Below are positions 33,587 to 45,360 of a stretch of DNA of 64,000 nt, piece by piece (positions within the stretch are counted from its first letter, which is position 1; the number at the start of each line of letters is the position of its first letter). A model generated the notes under the pieces. It saw only the letters and a list, made by a program, of their open reading frames with translations. It searched no databases and had not been told where the DNA came from. The stretch covers positions 1 to 64,000 of the forward strand of contig JFHB01000110.1 of the NCBI GenBank assembly GCA_000729835.1, in the 5' to 3' direction. Made by a program: the position numbers and the translations under genes. This DNA is from Atkinsonella hypoxylon (lineage: Eukaryota; Ascomycota; Sordariomycetes; Hypocreales; Clavicipitaceae).

Positions 33587-35053
33587 ATAGCACTAAAAGG
33601 CAAAGGTAAGAGCATAAGCCCTGAAAGGGGTAGTGGCTCTAGCACTCCAGTTACAGCTAATCCAGCTACAGCTACAGCTACAGGTTCTACGCCTGCTGCT
33701 AGCTTCCCTGGACCAGCTAGATCCCCCCCTTAGCTAGTAGAATCCTCCTCTAATGAAGAAGATAATACAGCTGAGAAGGCTCTAAACAAAGCTAGGCAAG
33801 CTTCTGATAGAGTGCTGCAAGTTCACTCTACGCAAGCTGATTTACAAGAGCAAATAAATAGGCAGCAAGATACCCTAGATAGATTCATTAGGCATAGCCA
33901 AGCTAAACAAAGCCAAAATAAAAGTAATATAGCTGATTTACTAAGTAAATTAAATACTATAATTACATCTATAGGTAATCTTAACCTAGGTTCTTCTACT
34001 CCTAAGGAAGATCCTGCTACTAAAGGGACTTCTAAAGTCTCCTTTAAGGCCCCTAAACCTTCTAGCTCTTCTAATACTGCTTTTCTGCCTGCTTTTAATA
34101 AAGGCACTATTAAAGAGCTAAATAAGAAGGTCCACTCTATTCTAGAGGCTGCTAAGCTAAAAGGCCCTGAAAATTTTAATTAGTGGAAGCAAGCTCTTAC
34201 TATTTAATTTAGGGCCCTAGGATTCCCTTAATTTATTAATAATCCTAGTGCAGCTAGTACGCTAATAGATTCAGAACAAGCTATTATCCTTATGATTATT
34301 AGGGATAGTTGCTAATCTAGACCTTAAGCTGCTATTAGCTGGTATAAGTCCCCTATAGATGCCTATAACGTTCTAGTTAGGCAATATTCGCAGAGTGCTA
34401 AAATACAACGTAGTACGCTATATACTAGCTATTACAACTTATCGTTTTTGAACTTTAAGGGATCTTTAGAGGCCTTTAACGCTAATTTTAATAATTTACT
34501 AGCTAGATTACAGCTCTGTAGTGTAGCTATCAATCCAATCGACTAGGTAAATCATTATATTGATGCATTAAAGAAGACCTTCCCTATGTAGGCTAAAAGG
34601 CAGCGATATTCTATTAGAGCTGCTAGAGCCTAAGGTCTTTCTGTAAATATGCTTAATTTACAGTTCCTAATGGCTGATTTACTAGAAGAACAAAGAGATA
34701 AAAGCTCCTCTATATCTAAGGCTCTTAGTTATAAAGCTTCTAATTCTAATGGTTCTAATAGTAATAAGGCTAATCAAGGAAAGAATCCTCCCAACTAGAA
34801 GAAGAATTCCGATTCTAATTCTAACGATTCTAATGCCTCTAAAGATAAAGCCTCTAAGAATAAGAAGAAGTAGAAAGGCCGAAAAAGTGGCAAAAAGAAC
34901 AACAGGAACAAAGAGGGAGAAGCTACTTTTGCTATAGGTTATTATAACCTAGCTACTAGCAACTAGAATACTATAGAATCTAATGATTCTAGCAGTTCTA
35001 GTAGTAGTGATTCTGACGATTCAGATACTGAATCCACTACTAGTGATACTAGT
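33587..35053 (+). pseudogene. gag of B2, diverged and relatively intact
   Basis: Copia Gag of family B. The start codon is ATA at 33587, in frame with a 123-codon open stretch (33812-34183). It has fewer stops than other copies and retains many CAA/CAG glutamine codons. A hexamer repeat (about 33650-33690, ACAGCT type) gives an Ala/Thr-rich segment absent elsewhere. After the central helical region follow Ser/Asn-rich and Lys-rich stretches (34735-34900) and an acidic serine-rich end with Asp-Thr-Glu-Ser-Thr-Thr, just where B3 has inserted. No zinc knuckle is visible. Confidence 0.82.
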
Positions 35054-35789
35054 TGTTAAAAATAAGCTACCCTGTATAGCCTATTTTTATGCTTGCTAGT
35101 TGCCTATTAGTTGCTCTATCACGTGACCCTAACTAGGTCTTGTTACGTTGATTTTTGGTAGAGATATCGCTGTTACTAGATGCGAAACATCTAGATTCGA
35201 CTAAGGCAAAGTTGCCTAACCTATAGTTAACTTTAACAGCGATTTTCTCCACAACTAGCAATAGTAGAAATTCAAGAAGTATACCATTCAAAAGCTAAGA
35301 ATTAGGGCTATCTAATGGTATAATTGTTAGATAGGGTTGCTTATAAGGGTTGCTTGTTAGATAGGGTTGCTTATAAGGGTTGCTTGTTATTAGTGGAATT
35401 TGTTAAATTGTACACGTAGGCATCTTATTTATATAGCTGTAAGTCGATTTTTTTGTTTTTATATAGTAAATCTTTTTGCGGAAATTATAAAGTAGCCTAT
35501 AAGCCCCTTCTAGCGACTACAGCCTGCTAATATAGTTAGTAGGTCTATAAGGGACTGGAAAGATTCGAGATCCTACCCTCACTAAGTTTGTTACAGCGCT
35601 CTTAATATAAAGATACTACTATTACAGTTATCTATTGCCTCTACGTGATCTATACTATATACTACAGCTTAATTTAGGCCGCTGCTGCTTCCACTACGTA
35701 ATTATTACTAGGAGCAATTACAGGTGCTAAATCTAAGAGACCACTACCCTCTTAGATATCTAGTCCTATAATCCCTATTATTTTCAATA
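35054..35789 (+). repeat. 5' LTR of B3, with internal 30-bp tandem duplication
   Basis: 736 bp, the longest B LTR here. The excess is mainly a perfect 30-bp duplication, unit 35324-35353 repeated at 35354-35383 (TTGTTAGATAGGGTTGC...). The outer edge is clean (TATCACGTGACCC, TTGATTTTTGGTAG). Ends ...TTTTCAATA. Confidence 0.94.
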
Positions 35790-35809
35790 GGTTATGAGCC
35801 CGGAAGACC
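35790..35809 (+). promoter_or_regulatory. Primer-binding site: half initiator tRNA-Met
   Basis: Directly behind the 5' LTR stands GGTTATGAGCCCGG. Its complement, CCGGGCTCATAACC, is the anticodon stem and loop of eukaryotic initiator tRNA-Met (GGGCTCATAACCC), not the 3' end of a tRNA. Drosophila copia is known to prime from a cleaved 5' half of this tRNA, and this site fits that mode. Other B copies read GGTTATAAGCCCGG, one RIP-type change away; B3 keeps the perfect form. Confidence 0.8.
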
Positions 35810-36746
35810 TATCTGCAAGCTGTTAGCCCGCTGAAATCTACTATTGTGTACTGTATTACCCACTAGAAGCTATATTAAGACCTACGCTAGCAGCTATTGC
35901 TGCTATTAGTAGCTTGCTGGAAGCTATTAATACCTGCTACATATACATCGCTAGCCACTATACTGGTGTTTTTATTCTGCCCACTCTGTGCCTCCCGCAC
36001 TCTATGCACCCTATGCATACACATTTTTGAAGCTATTCTTAATAGCTAGGTTCTATTATTGCGCAACATTAAAATATATATATCTATATACATTACATTT
36101 GCACTGCAAATCGTTTTATTAGGCACTACCTAATTAATTATTTCTATTAAGAAATAAGCTTAGCGCTGCACTGCATCGCTTGTTGTTGTGCTGTTATCTT
36201 ATATATTGTGCACCCTGTGCACCTCTGTTAGTAGCTATACTACAATTTGTAGTGCACGCCTAATAGCTCTTGTTGCAGATATTCCTGTGTTTTCGGTTGC
36301 AGAATTAATTTATGTAGTAATCCTACTGGTTAGGATTTTAAAGTAGAAATTAGCTGGATATCCCTAAATTAGCTGTGCTTAGGTCTCTACTGATTTATTG
36401 GAACCTAATTAGAGAAGAATCTCCTGAATTTTTTGGCTAAAAATAGCTAGAACCTATGTTTTATACCCCTTACGACCGCTTGTTAATCTAGTCTGCTATA
36501 TAAATTATATATACATATAGATCGCGATATAACGCAGCTTTTAGAGCCTATTATACCTATTACGAAAGAAATTGGAGAAAAATCTCAGTATAATTTCTGA
36601 AGATATAGGGCACTTCTAGGCCTATAATAGAGCAATCTATTAATATCTATAAGAGGTTATTAACTGTTATTTACTACTTTTTCCACTGTAATTTAGGCTA
36701 TAATTAGCTATAAAGAGCGTTAAATTAGCTATTAAAATCCTCAAAA
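35810..36746 (+). other. 5' leader of B3
   Basis: About 0.94 kb up to the gag ATG, long for a copia leader. It holds the ACTACAATTTGTAGT palindrome (about 36239-36253) and stretches conserved in every B copy, such as GAAAGAAATTGGAGAAAAATCT near 36562-36583. No conserved frame; probably packaging and structural RNA signals. Confidence 0.65.
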
Positions 36747-39700
36747 ATGGCACTAAAAGGAACAGGTAAGGGAAAGAGCACAAGCCCTAAACAGGGTAGT
36801 AGTTCTAGTACACTAGCTAATCTAGCTGCTGCTACTAGCTTTCCTAGTCCAGCAAGGTCCCCCCCTCAGCCAGTAGATTTCTCTTCTAATAAAGAAGATT
36901 ATACAGCTAAGAAGGCTTTAAAAGAAGCTAGATTAGCTTCTGAAAGAGTAGTGTAAGTCTATAATGTTTAAGCTAATCTAAAAGCTTAAATGGATAAGCA
37001 ACAAGAGACCCTAAATAGATTTATTAGGTATAGTAAAGCAAAACAAAGCTAAAATAAAGGTAATATAGCTGATTTACTAAGTAAATTAGATACTATAATT
37101 ACATCTATAGGTAATCTCTCTATTGGGTCTCCCTCTAAGGTAGTAGATCCTATTACTTCTAAAAGAGCTTCTAAAGTCTCTTTTAAAGCCCCTAAACCTT
37201 CTAGTTCTAATAGTGCTACTTTTCTGCCTGCTTTTAATGAAGGCACTATAAAAGAGCTAAATAAGAAGGTCCACTTAATTCTAGAGGCTGCTAAGCTAAA
37301 AGGCCCTAAAAATTTTGAACAGTAGAAGCAAGCTTTAACTATTCAATTTAGGGCCCTAGGATTCCCTTAATTTATTGATAATCCTAGTATAGCTAGTACT
37401 TTAGTAGATTTAGAACAAGCTATTATCCTTATAATTATAAGAGATAGTTGCTAATCTAGACCTTAAGCTGCTATAAGCTAGCATAAGTCCCCTGTAGATG
37501 CCTATAACGTTCTAGTTAGGCAATATTCGCAGAGTGCTAAAATACAATGTAGTACGCTATATGCTAGTTATTACAACTTATCGTTTTTAAACTATAAGGG
37601 ATCTTTAGAGGCCTTTAATGCTAAATTTAATAATTTACTAGCTAGATTACAGCTCTATAGTGTAGCTATTAATCCTATTAACTAGGTAAATTATTATATT
37701 AATGCTTTAAAGAAGACCTTCCCTAGATAGGCTAAAAGGCAGCAATATTCTATTAGAGCTGCTAGAGCATAAGGTCTATCTGTAAAAATGCTGAATTTAC
37801 AGTTCCTTATAGCTAATTTATTAGAAGAACAAAGAGATAAAAGCTCCTCTATATCTAAGGCTCTTAGTTATAAAGCTTCTAATTCTAATAGTTCTAATAA
37901 TAAGGCTAATTAAGGAAAGAATCCTCCTAATTAGAAGAAGAATTCCGATTTTAATTCTAACGATTCTAATGCCTCTAAAGATACAGATAAAGCCTCTAAG
38001 AATAAGAAGAAGTAGAAGGGCCGAAGAAGAAGTAACAAAAACTCTAGGAATAAGGATAGAGAAGCTGCTTTTGCTATAGGTTGTTATAACCTATCTACTA
38101 GCAACTAAGATACTATAGATTCCGATAGTGAATCTAGCAGTTCTAGTAGTAATAATTCTTACGATTTAGATACAGAATCCACTACTAGTGATACTAGTAC
38201 TACTAGTAATAATGCCCCTTCTTTTAACTATTCTAATGGAATAATTAAAAACTCCTTACTATACAATATAGGTTCTACCTGTTATATAGTTAACAATAAG
38301 GCATTTTTTAGGACTTTTAAGCCTATAAAAAAGGGTAAAACCGCGCCTATTGCTACTAGAGAAGGTTCTATTTATCCTAAAGGACAGGGAACTGCTGTAT
38401 TTTAGGTACTAGTTAGTATAAATCCAGCTAAATATAGGCTTTTAGCTCTAAAGGATGCTCTATATTGCCTAGGTTTAGATACCAACCTAATTAGTGGTCT
38501 AAAGCACTATTTAACAGGGGGCACTCTCCTTAGAAATCAGCTATTTCTAGCTAATAGAAGCTGCTGTAGGCTTCTAAATCCCAAAAAGCATGGTTTCTTT
38601 CTACAGCTTAAGGGGCAAGAGACCCCTAAAGTGTGTAAAAACTACGCTAATCTCTCTTATATAGGATTTAGTAGTTATAATGGCAATTATAATACTAGTT
38701 ATCCTATAGAGGTTTAAATCCCTCAACAGCCTGGTTTTAATCCAGAGGAATATAGCTAAATCGAGGAATTATCTAATTTTAAAGAAGATAATACCAATAA
38801 CGATACTATAGAGCTATTAGCTCTAGTTCCTAAACGGGCTCCTAGTTAGATTCCTTCTAATAATAGGGATTTAGAAGGTCTAAATCCTAAGTTGCTGGAT
38901 ATTAGAGGAAATAGCCGTCTAGATCCCTTAAACGAGGCCCGTGGTTCTCAAGAGATCTGGCAAGATAGGGAGCAACAGGAAGCTAGCTTTAATAATAATT
39001 CTAGTAGTATAAATCCTACTGCTTCTTCTTCCTATAAGAAGCTACTAGAATTAGCTGCTACTTAGCATGTTAGATTAGGGCATATAGGACTCCCTTTACT
39101 AAAGAAGACTGCTTCTATTACTAAAGGTATTCCTGATTTTACAAAAATCAAGGAAAAGGATTTTAACTGCCTAGCTTGCAACTAAGCTAAAGCTGTTAGA
39201 AGACCTAGCAAGCATGCTATTCCTAACCCCCCTAGATGTTTAGATATTATAGAGGGAGATACCGTTAAAATAGAGCCTATACTGCACAATAAGAGGCCTC
39301 TAGTTCTTTTTCTAATTAATAGAAAATTACGGTATAAGTAGTCTTTTAATCTAGCTAATAAAGAGGGTTCTACTCTCTATAGCTATATTAAAGGCTTCTT
39401 TAAGGAATTAAAGAACTAATATAACTACTACTCTAAACACCTTTATTTTAATAGTAGTATAGAAATTAATACTAGGTTGCAAGCTTAGCTATCTTCTAAG
39501 GGTATTTGCTTTAGCACCTCTTGCCCCTATATTTACAAACAGAATAGGCTAATAGAGAGAGCTATAAGAGTACTTCTAGACCGTTTATATGCTACTCTAC
39601 AGTAGTTACAATTACCTCTATATCTATAGTCTTACATTCTTCCTGCTATAGTAGATTTAGTTAATACTACTGCGAATAGTACTAAACCACTAAGTCCTAA

Positions 39701-42074
39701 ACAGCTATATCTAGCTGATTTAGAGCCTTCTAAGACCTATAAGCCTAATTTTACTAAAATAAGGGCTATAGGCTCCTATTGCGAAGTTCTAATTCCTTTA
39801 GAACAACAATCTAGGTTGCAGAAGCTAGCTAAAAGAACTATTCCTAGTAGACTTTTAGCTACGCTAGGTTCTAATATATATCTAATATATATCCCCTCTA
39901 AACAAGCTGTTATAAAGACTAGCTTCGTTAAAATTATAGAAGAAATAGGTTCTATTTCATAGGGTATCCCTAAGGTTCCTATTAGTTCTATAGTGGATAA
40001 TCCTTCAGAGGGAGAAATCGATAACTAGCAGCAATTAGTAGATAATTATACTCCTAAGTATCCTTATCCTAGTTATCTAGATGTGCTAAATTATCCACTA
40101 GAACCTATAGATCAAGCTCTTCTACTAAGCAACCCTATAGAAGCTATAGAGGCCCCTAAAGCCCCTATACCTATAGAAACACCTATAGAAGCTACTATAG
40201 AAGCTAAAGCTAATGCTGATGCTATAGATTAAGATAGAGATATATTTTCCTTAATCAAGGATCTATGCTTTAAGGCAAGGACTAAAGCAGCTATTACTTC
40301 TAGTAATAAGGATGAACTTCCTAACACGTGGAAGCAAGCCCTAAAAAGCTCTGCTAAGCAGCATTAGATAGAAGCTACCTATAGTGAATTTAAGCAGCTA
40401 TTAGCTGCTAGAACCTTTAAATTTATAGGGAAAGACTAAGTACCTAAGGGCCGAAGAGTTCTAAAGAATAGGCTTATTTATAGGCTAAAAAAGGATAAAG
40501 AAAATAATCCTATAAAATATAAGGCCTGCCTTATTGCTAAGGGATTTATGCAAATAGAAGGTTAAGATTACCTAGAGACCTTTACTGCAACTAGTATTCC
40601 TTCTAGCTAGCGTATATTATTAGCTCTTGCAGCTTTTAATAACTAGGAAGTTAAGCAAATCGACTTTATAGGAGCGTTTTTAAATAGCAAGCTAAAGGAA
40701 GCTATTTATATAGAAATCCTAGATGGATTCGTTGAATTTGCAGAAGCAACGCTATTAGTAGCTAAGCTACTAAAAAGCTGTAATTACAAGCCCTCTAAAG
40801 AGTAGGTAATTAAGCTAGAAAAATCCCTCTATAGTCTAAAGCAAAGTCCTAGAGAATAGCAGCAAATTCTAATAGAATTACTTTAAAAGCATGGATTTAA
40901 ACCTCTTATATTAGACCCAGCAGTCTTTTATAACCTAGCTACATCTATATATATTGCTACTTATGTAGATAACTGTCTTCTAATTAGGCCTAATTTGCAA
41001 TACATTAATAAGCTTAAAAAGCTGCTAAATTAAGCTTATCCAATAGAAGATAGAGGACCAGCAGAATTCTTCCTAGGTGTATAAATCACCCATAATAGGT
41101 CTAAAAGGTCTATTAAAATCCACTAATCTTAATATATTCTTAAAGCCCTAGAAAGATTTAAAATGCTAGATGCTAAGCCAGCTTCTATCCCTATACAGCC
41201 GGGAATCTTAAAGCAACTAGTTACAAAACCTCTCTTAAAATCCGATTATAAGCTTTATTAGAGCATAATAGGCACTATAATGTACCTTATGTTGCTAACT
41301 AGGGCTGATATTGCTTTTTCTGTTCAGTGGCTATTAACATTCCTAGCTAAGCCCTATATAGAGCATCTGAACGCCTCTAAGCACCTCCTTTAGTACTTAG
41401 GTGGTACTAGAAGCTTTGCTATCGTTTATAAGCGTTCTAGTCTACACTCTTTAGCAGGGTCTTCCTCTAAAAAGTCTTCTAATACTACTATTAGTTGTAA
41501 AGAAGTCTTAAAGACCCTCCTTAGTTATTGCAATAGCGATTTTGCTGGTGATAAAGTCTCTTCTAAATCAACCTATGCTTATCTATATAAGCTAGCTAGT
41601 GGACCTATTAGCTGGAAATCGAAGAAAGCTAGTACTATTGCTCTTTCTACTTTAGAAGCAGAATCTAATGCATTATCTAAAGCTATTAGGGAATTAGAGT
41701 AGCTCTACAGCCTTTTTAAGGAGATAAAGCTGCCTTTAACCCCTCCTATTCCTATTAGGTGTAATAATTAAGGCGCTATAGTTACTGCTTACAACCTAAC
41801 GTTATATAGTAGGACTAAGTACACCCTTTTGAAGTTTAACTATATTAGGGAAAAGATTTGTAAAGGTATAGCTAAGGTTAGTTATATTAATACAAATTAG
41901 ATGCTAGCAGATAGCCTAACTAAGCCTCTTGCTATTCAAAAGCATTAACAATTTATTAAGTTACTAGAGCTTTCTAGCTAGCTTATAAAAGCAATAAAAA
42001 CACTTAAAAAATCGAAAAGCAACAAAAAAACAGTTAAAAAATCGAAAACAACAAAAACAATTAACAAAAACTAG
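36747..42074 (+). pseudogene. gag-pol of B3 (copia), single frame
   Basis: ATG at 36747 and one frame to TAG at 42074 (5,328 nt) with no net shift; only RIP-type TAG/TAA break it. Gag: basic Ser/Gly-rich start, helical centre, Lys-rich stretch near 38000. Protease site at 38265-38273 reads Asn-Ile-Gly (family Asp-Thr/Ser-Gly). Integrase zinc region: His codons at 39066 and 39081, Cys codons at 39168 and 39177. Second core acidic residue at 39450 reads Asn. Acidic linker 40000-40230. Reverse transcriptase about 40430-41110 with Tyr-Val-Asp-Asn at 40962-40973. RNase H about 41520-41910, with Trp intact in Ile-Ser-Trp-Lys but TAG for the Trp near 41699. Lysine/serine-rich tail. Inactive. Confidence 0.9.
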
Positions 42075-42218
42075 TTATATTTAACTATAACTACCCTGGA
42101 ATTGCTGGAATTAGTTATGTTATTTAGTTCTATTATTAGTACTGTATTTTGTTGGTTGATTCTAACTTAGATATCCTTTAAAGGAGCTAAGTTGCTTATA
42201 GAACTAGTTACTTCTTAC

Positions 42219-42232
42219 ATTTCTAGAGGGAG
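42219..42232 (+). promoter_or_regulatory. Polypurine tract of B3
   Basis: TTTCTAGAGGGAG ends directly at the 3' LTR start (42233). The AGAGGGAG run is conserved at the same place in B1, B4, B5 and B6 and would prime plus-strand DNA synthesis. Confidence 0.8.
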
Positions 42233-42924
42233 TGTTAAAAATAAGCTACTCTATATAGCCTATTTTTATGCCTACTAGTTGCTCTGTTACGTAACCCTTA
42301 TTAGGTCTTGTTACGTTAATTTTTAGTAGAGATATTGTTGTTACTAGATGTAAACATCTAGATTTAACTAAGGTAAAGTTGCCTAACCTATAGTTAACTT
42401 TAACTGCAATTTTCTCTACAACTAGCAATAGTAGAAATTTAAGAAGTATACTATTTAAAAGCTAAGAATTAGAGCTATTTAATGGTATAATTGTTGGATA
42501 GAGTTAGATATAAGGGTTGCTTGTTATTAGTGGAATTTATTAAATTGTACACATAGGCGTCTTATTTGTATAGCCGTAAGTCGATTTTTTTGTTTTTATA
42601 TAGTAAATCTTTTTGCGGAAATTATAAAGTGGCCTATAAGCCCCTTCTAGCGACTATAGCCCGCTAATATAGTTAGTAGGTCTATAAGGGACTAGAAAGA
42701 TTTAAGATCCTACTCTTACTGTTCGTTACAGCGCTCTTAATATAAAGATACTACTATTACAGTTATCTGTTGCCTCTACGTGATCTATACTATACACTAC
42801 AGCTTGATTTAGGCCGCTGCTGCTTCCACTACGTGATAATTGCTAGGAGCAATTACAGGTGCTAAATCTAAGAGACCACTACCCTCTTAGATATCTAGTC
42901 CTGTAATCCCTATTATTTTCAATA
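42233..42924 (+). repeat. 3' LTR of B3
   Basis: 692 bp. The inner edge is mutated (CTACTCTATATAGCC, GTTACGTAACCC, TTAATTTTTAGTAG). The outer end reads ...CTATTATTTTCAATA, followed by CTAAGTATAAGC of family C. Confidence 0.94.
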
Positions 42925-44180
42925 CTAAGTATAAGCACTAGTAAAGAAAATGCCTTTATTAAAGATAAATCTATCTAATTAACACTATATAATTACATTT
43001 AGCGTAGAATTAGCAACTTTAGTAGGTTTTATTACAGTTTTAATAGTCTTTAGCTTAATTACATTCTACGTTATTAATATAAGCACTCTGTTCCTATACA
43101 GCATTAATAATATAGATAAAATGTATATAAAGCTTAATAACCTTAAAAACGTACTAATTTAAGGCAATTAAAAGGTTTCTATTATCTAGAAATAGGGATA
43201 TCTATAGTAGACTCTAGAAGCTACAGAAGCAACTACATTCTTTTTATTAGAAAAGTAAATCTATTAGCTTTATTATTAATTTAGGTATCCCTCTATATAA
43301 TAATTAACGAAGATTCTATAATATATAAGTAAAGATATTAGTAATAATAACGCTATTAATAGAATTATATAAGTTTACTACTACTGCTAACTTAACAGTA
43401 AATTACTTAGTTAATTCTAATTTACATTAAAAGATAACTATAACTTTAACTATAAAATTATTGTTAATATTATATATTTAAATAGCAGCTTTATTCTTTA
43501 CATTATTAATTCTGCAATCTTATTCTAAGCAGCCCGCTTTCTAGAACTCTAAAAGCAAAAAGCATAAAATATCTAGAATATATTAAAAGAATGCTAGATT
43601 AATACCTATTTAGGTTCTCCTAACTAGATAGTTTATAATGCTAAAAAGAACTTTATATCTACTAAATTCTACTATTATATATAAATATTGTCCGTTAATG
43701 TTAATAAAGTTTCTATTAAAGCCTACAATAGTATTAGTAAAGTTAAACAGTACTATAGCTTATTATAAAGAGCTTACAACATTATTAGCAATAAATTAGG
43801 CACTAATACTAGTAGCATAAAGGATTAAAAGCTTTAAATAGCTATTAAAGCTGTTAATAATTCTACTAAACTTAATAGTTTTATACTTATATTATTAGTC
43901 TTTAGTGCTTACCTCTATATAATAAATAATTTACCTTTAAGCCTTTCTATAATACAATAAGCTTTAATTCTACATAAAGCTACTAATAAAGCTTAAAAGT
44001 GCTTAGTATAAAGGCAAATTTACAATGCTCTTACCTCTTACAACAGCTTAAATATAACACCTATATATTTACTGCCTCTACAGTTAGAAGTATATATATA
44101 GCGTAAAAAAGAAGTCTAGTAAGGTCCCTATAAGCTGCTTACTATAGATAGCAAGGAATACACTATATAAATGCCTTATA
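42925..44180 (+). pseudogene. Integrase region of C
   Basis: The second half (about 43640-44180) is recognisable as the C-terminal part of a fungal copia integrase: the region around the catalytic Glu (Val-Lys-x-Tyr-Tyr-Ser near 43740; Glu now Lys), an Ala-Val-Asn-x-Ser conserved helix, the Leu-Leu-Val-Phe-x-Ala-Tyr block near 43890, and the Gly-Pro-Tyr-x-Leu-Leu-x-Ile-Asp block near 44130. The first half (42925-43640) is only weakly readable. The enzyme would insert cDNA. The catalytic Glu is lost and stops are frequent. Confidence 0.7.
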
Positions 44181-44579
44181 GCTTTATTTGTTTTTGCATA
44201 ACTATTATAAAACTCTACTACTATAATAACAATAAATCTAATAACTATTCTGCTATTTCTAACGTTATACCTAATAAAAGCAATATAGAATCTCTACTTA
44301 AAAGCAATTCTATTCTACTAAAGAAGAGAGAAAGACCCCTAAAGGTAAAATAACTAATTAATCTAAACCTAATATAGAAAAGAGGTCTTAGAAGACTAAG
44401 AAAGAACTCTCTTTCTATTCTAATTAATTCTATATAAAATTTCTCTACTTTTAATAATAGACTAAATAGATATATTACTGTTTCTAGCCTAACTGCTAGT
44501 AGTTCTTATAATCTTAATCCTAGTAGTAATATTAATTCTACTTATATATTGCTATATAAATCTAGCAATAAAATTTTCC

Positions 44580-45360
44580 TTTCTACAAAAGAAATAGTAA
44601 ACTATAACCTAGCTATATAACTAAGGAAAAACAATAAGATTACAGCAAAAGGTGCTCTATTTAAAGCATTTAATTAAGCTAAAATTAATGCACTATTAGC
44701 TAAAGACGTCTTCTAATTTGTTAAATTTAACTCTACTGTATATAACAGCTATATCTTTAAATCTTATATAGTTTAAGAAGTTAAAGGAAAAGGAACTATA
44801 TTACTATATAAGAAGTTAAAACTAGTTATCTAAGGATATAATAACAGTAATAAATTATTAATTTTAACGCAATCTTTAACGATTTAACAAGCTAGTTAAC
44901 GCCTAATTATAGCACTAGCTCTATCTCTCTAAAAACGCAATATTATCTTATAGATCTACAATATTATATAGGCTTATATGCAATTTAACACTAATTTAAA
45001 TAGATTAATTATTGTATAACTTCCTAACTAAATTAAACACCTATATCCCTACAATACAGTAATAGAAGTAATTAAGCCTCTATATAGAATCGCTAAAGTA
45101 GGTATATATTAGTAGTCTATATACTTTTGCTACTACTATAATAACTTAAGTATAGTTACGTTAATATATAACCCCTACTTACTAATATTAAATAATAATA
45201 ACTACTTTAGAATTGTTAGAATGTAGACTAACAATATATTAGAACTAAGCAATAGAACTTTCTCTAACTATAAGGAATCTAAACTACAGAAGGCTAACTT
45301 TACTGTAAAGCTAAAGTAGAGCCTAACAGTAGAAACGCTACTAATTTTTAACAGATATAT
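44580..45360 (+). pseudogene. Reverse transcriptase of C
   Basis: Copia-type reverse transcriptase of a fungal lineage in which the catalytic block reads Gln-Thr-Asp-Asp rather than Tyr-Val-Asp-Asp. The frame shows Arg/Lys-Leu-Val-Ile-x-Gly-Tyr near 44820, the Asn-Ile-Ile-x-Ala-Tyr block near 44960, and the catalytic site at 45221-45235, where ATG TAG ACT AAC AAT gives Met-stop-Thr-Asn-Asn: both aspartates are Asn and Gln is a stop. Between integrase and this domain (44180-44580) lies the usual low-complexity linker, rich in Ser and Asn. Confidence 0.82.

Larger units (their letters stand above)
31938..35053 (+). mobile_element. Copia element B2, 5' part, diverged subfamily
   Basis: 5' LTR, leader and gag of a plus-strand B element, cut at 35053 by the B3 5' LTR (flank CTAGT). 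Its 3' part is absent: the sequence beyond B3 is family C. Compared with B3-B6, leader and gag show many non-RIP substitutions and indels and keep more CpA and TpG, so this is a distinct, less mutated subfamily. Confidence 0.87.
35054..42924 (+). mobile_element. Copia element B3, full length, likely recombinant
   Basis: 7,871 bp, plus strand, with both LTRs and the least damaged start of gag-pol in the window. Flanks differ: CTAGT (B2 gag) before and CTAAG (family C) after; a single RIP-type change cannot reconcile them. The LTRs are of different subtypes: the 5' LTR has CCCTAACTAGGTC plus the duplicated CTAGTTGC block, the 3' LTR CCCTTATTAGGTC without it. As for B6, this suggests recombination between insertions. 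Confidence 0.88.

Noticed and set aside
35324..35383. CRISPR-like repeat
   Set aside because: Only two adjoining copies without spacers, within an LTR of a eukaryotic element.
36747..42074. Reassignment or readthrough of TAG as an explanation of the many in-frame TAG
   Set aside because: B4 and B5 keep TGG at the RNase H site where B1 and B3 have TAG, TAA is also frequent, and other TpG/CpA sites changed as well. RIP explains all of it.
20876..42924. A single inversion between B6 and B3 as the cause of their mismatched flanks
   Set aside because: Swapping the inner flanks in reverse complement gives ACTAG against GGAAC and ATTAG against CTAAG; neither pair matches.
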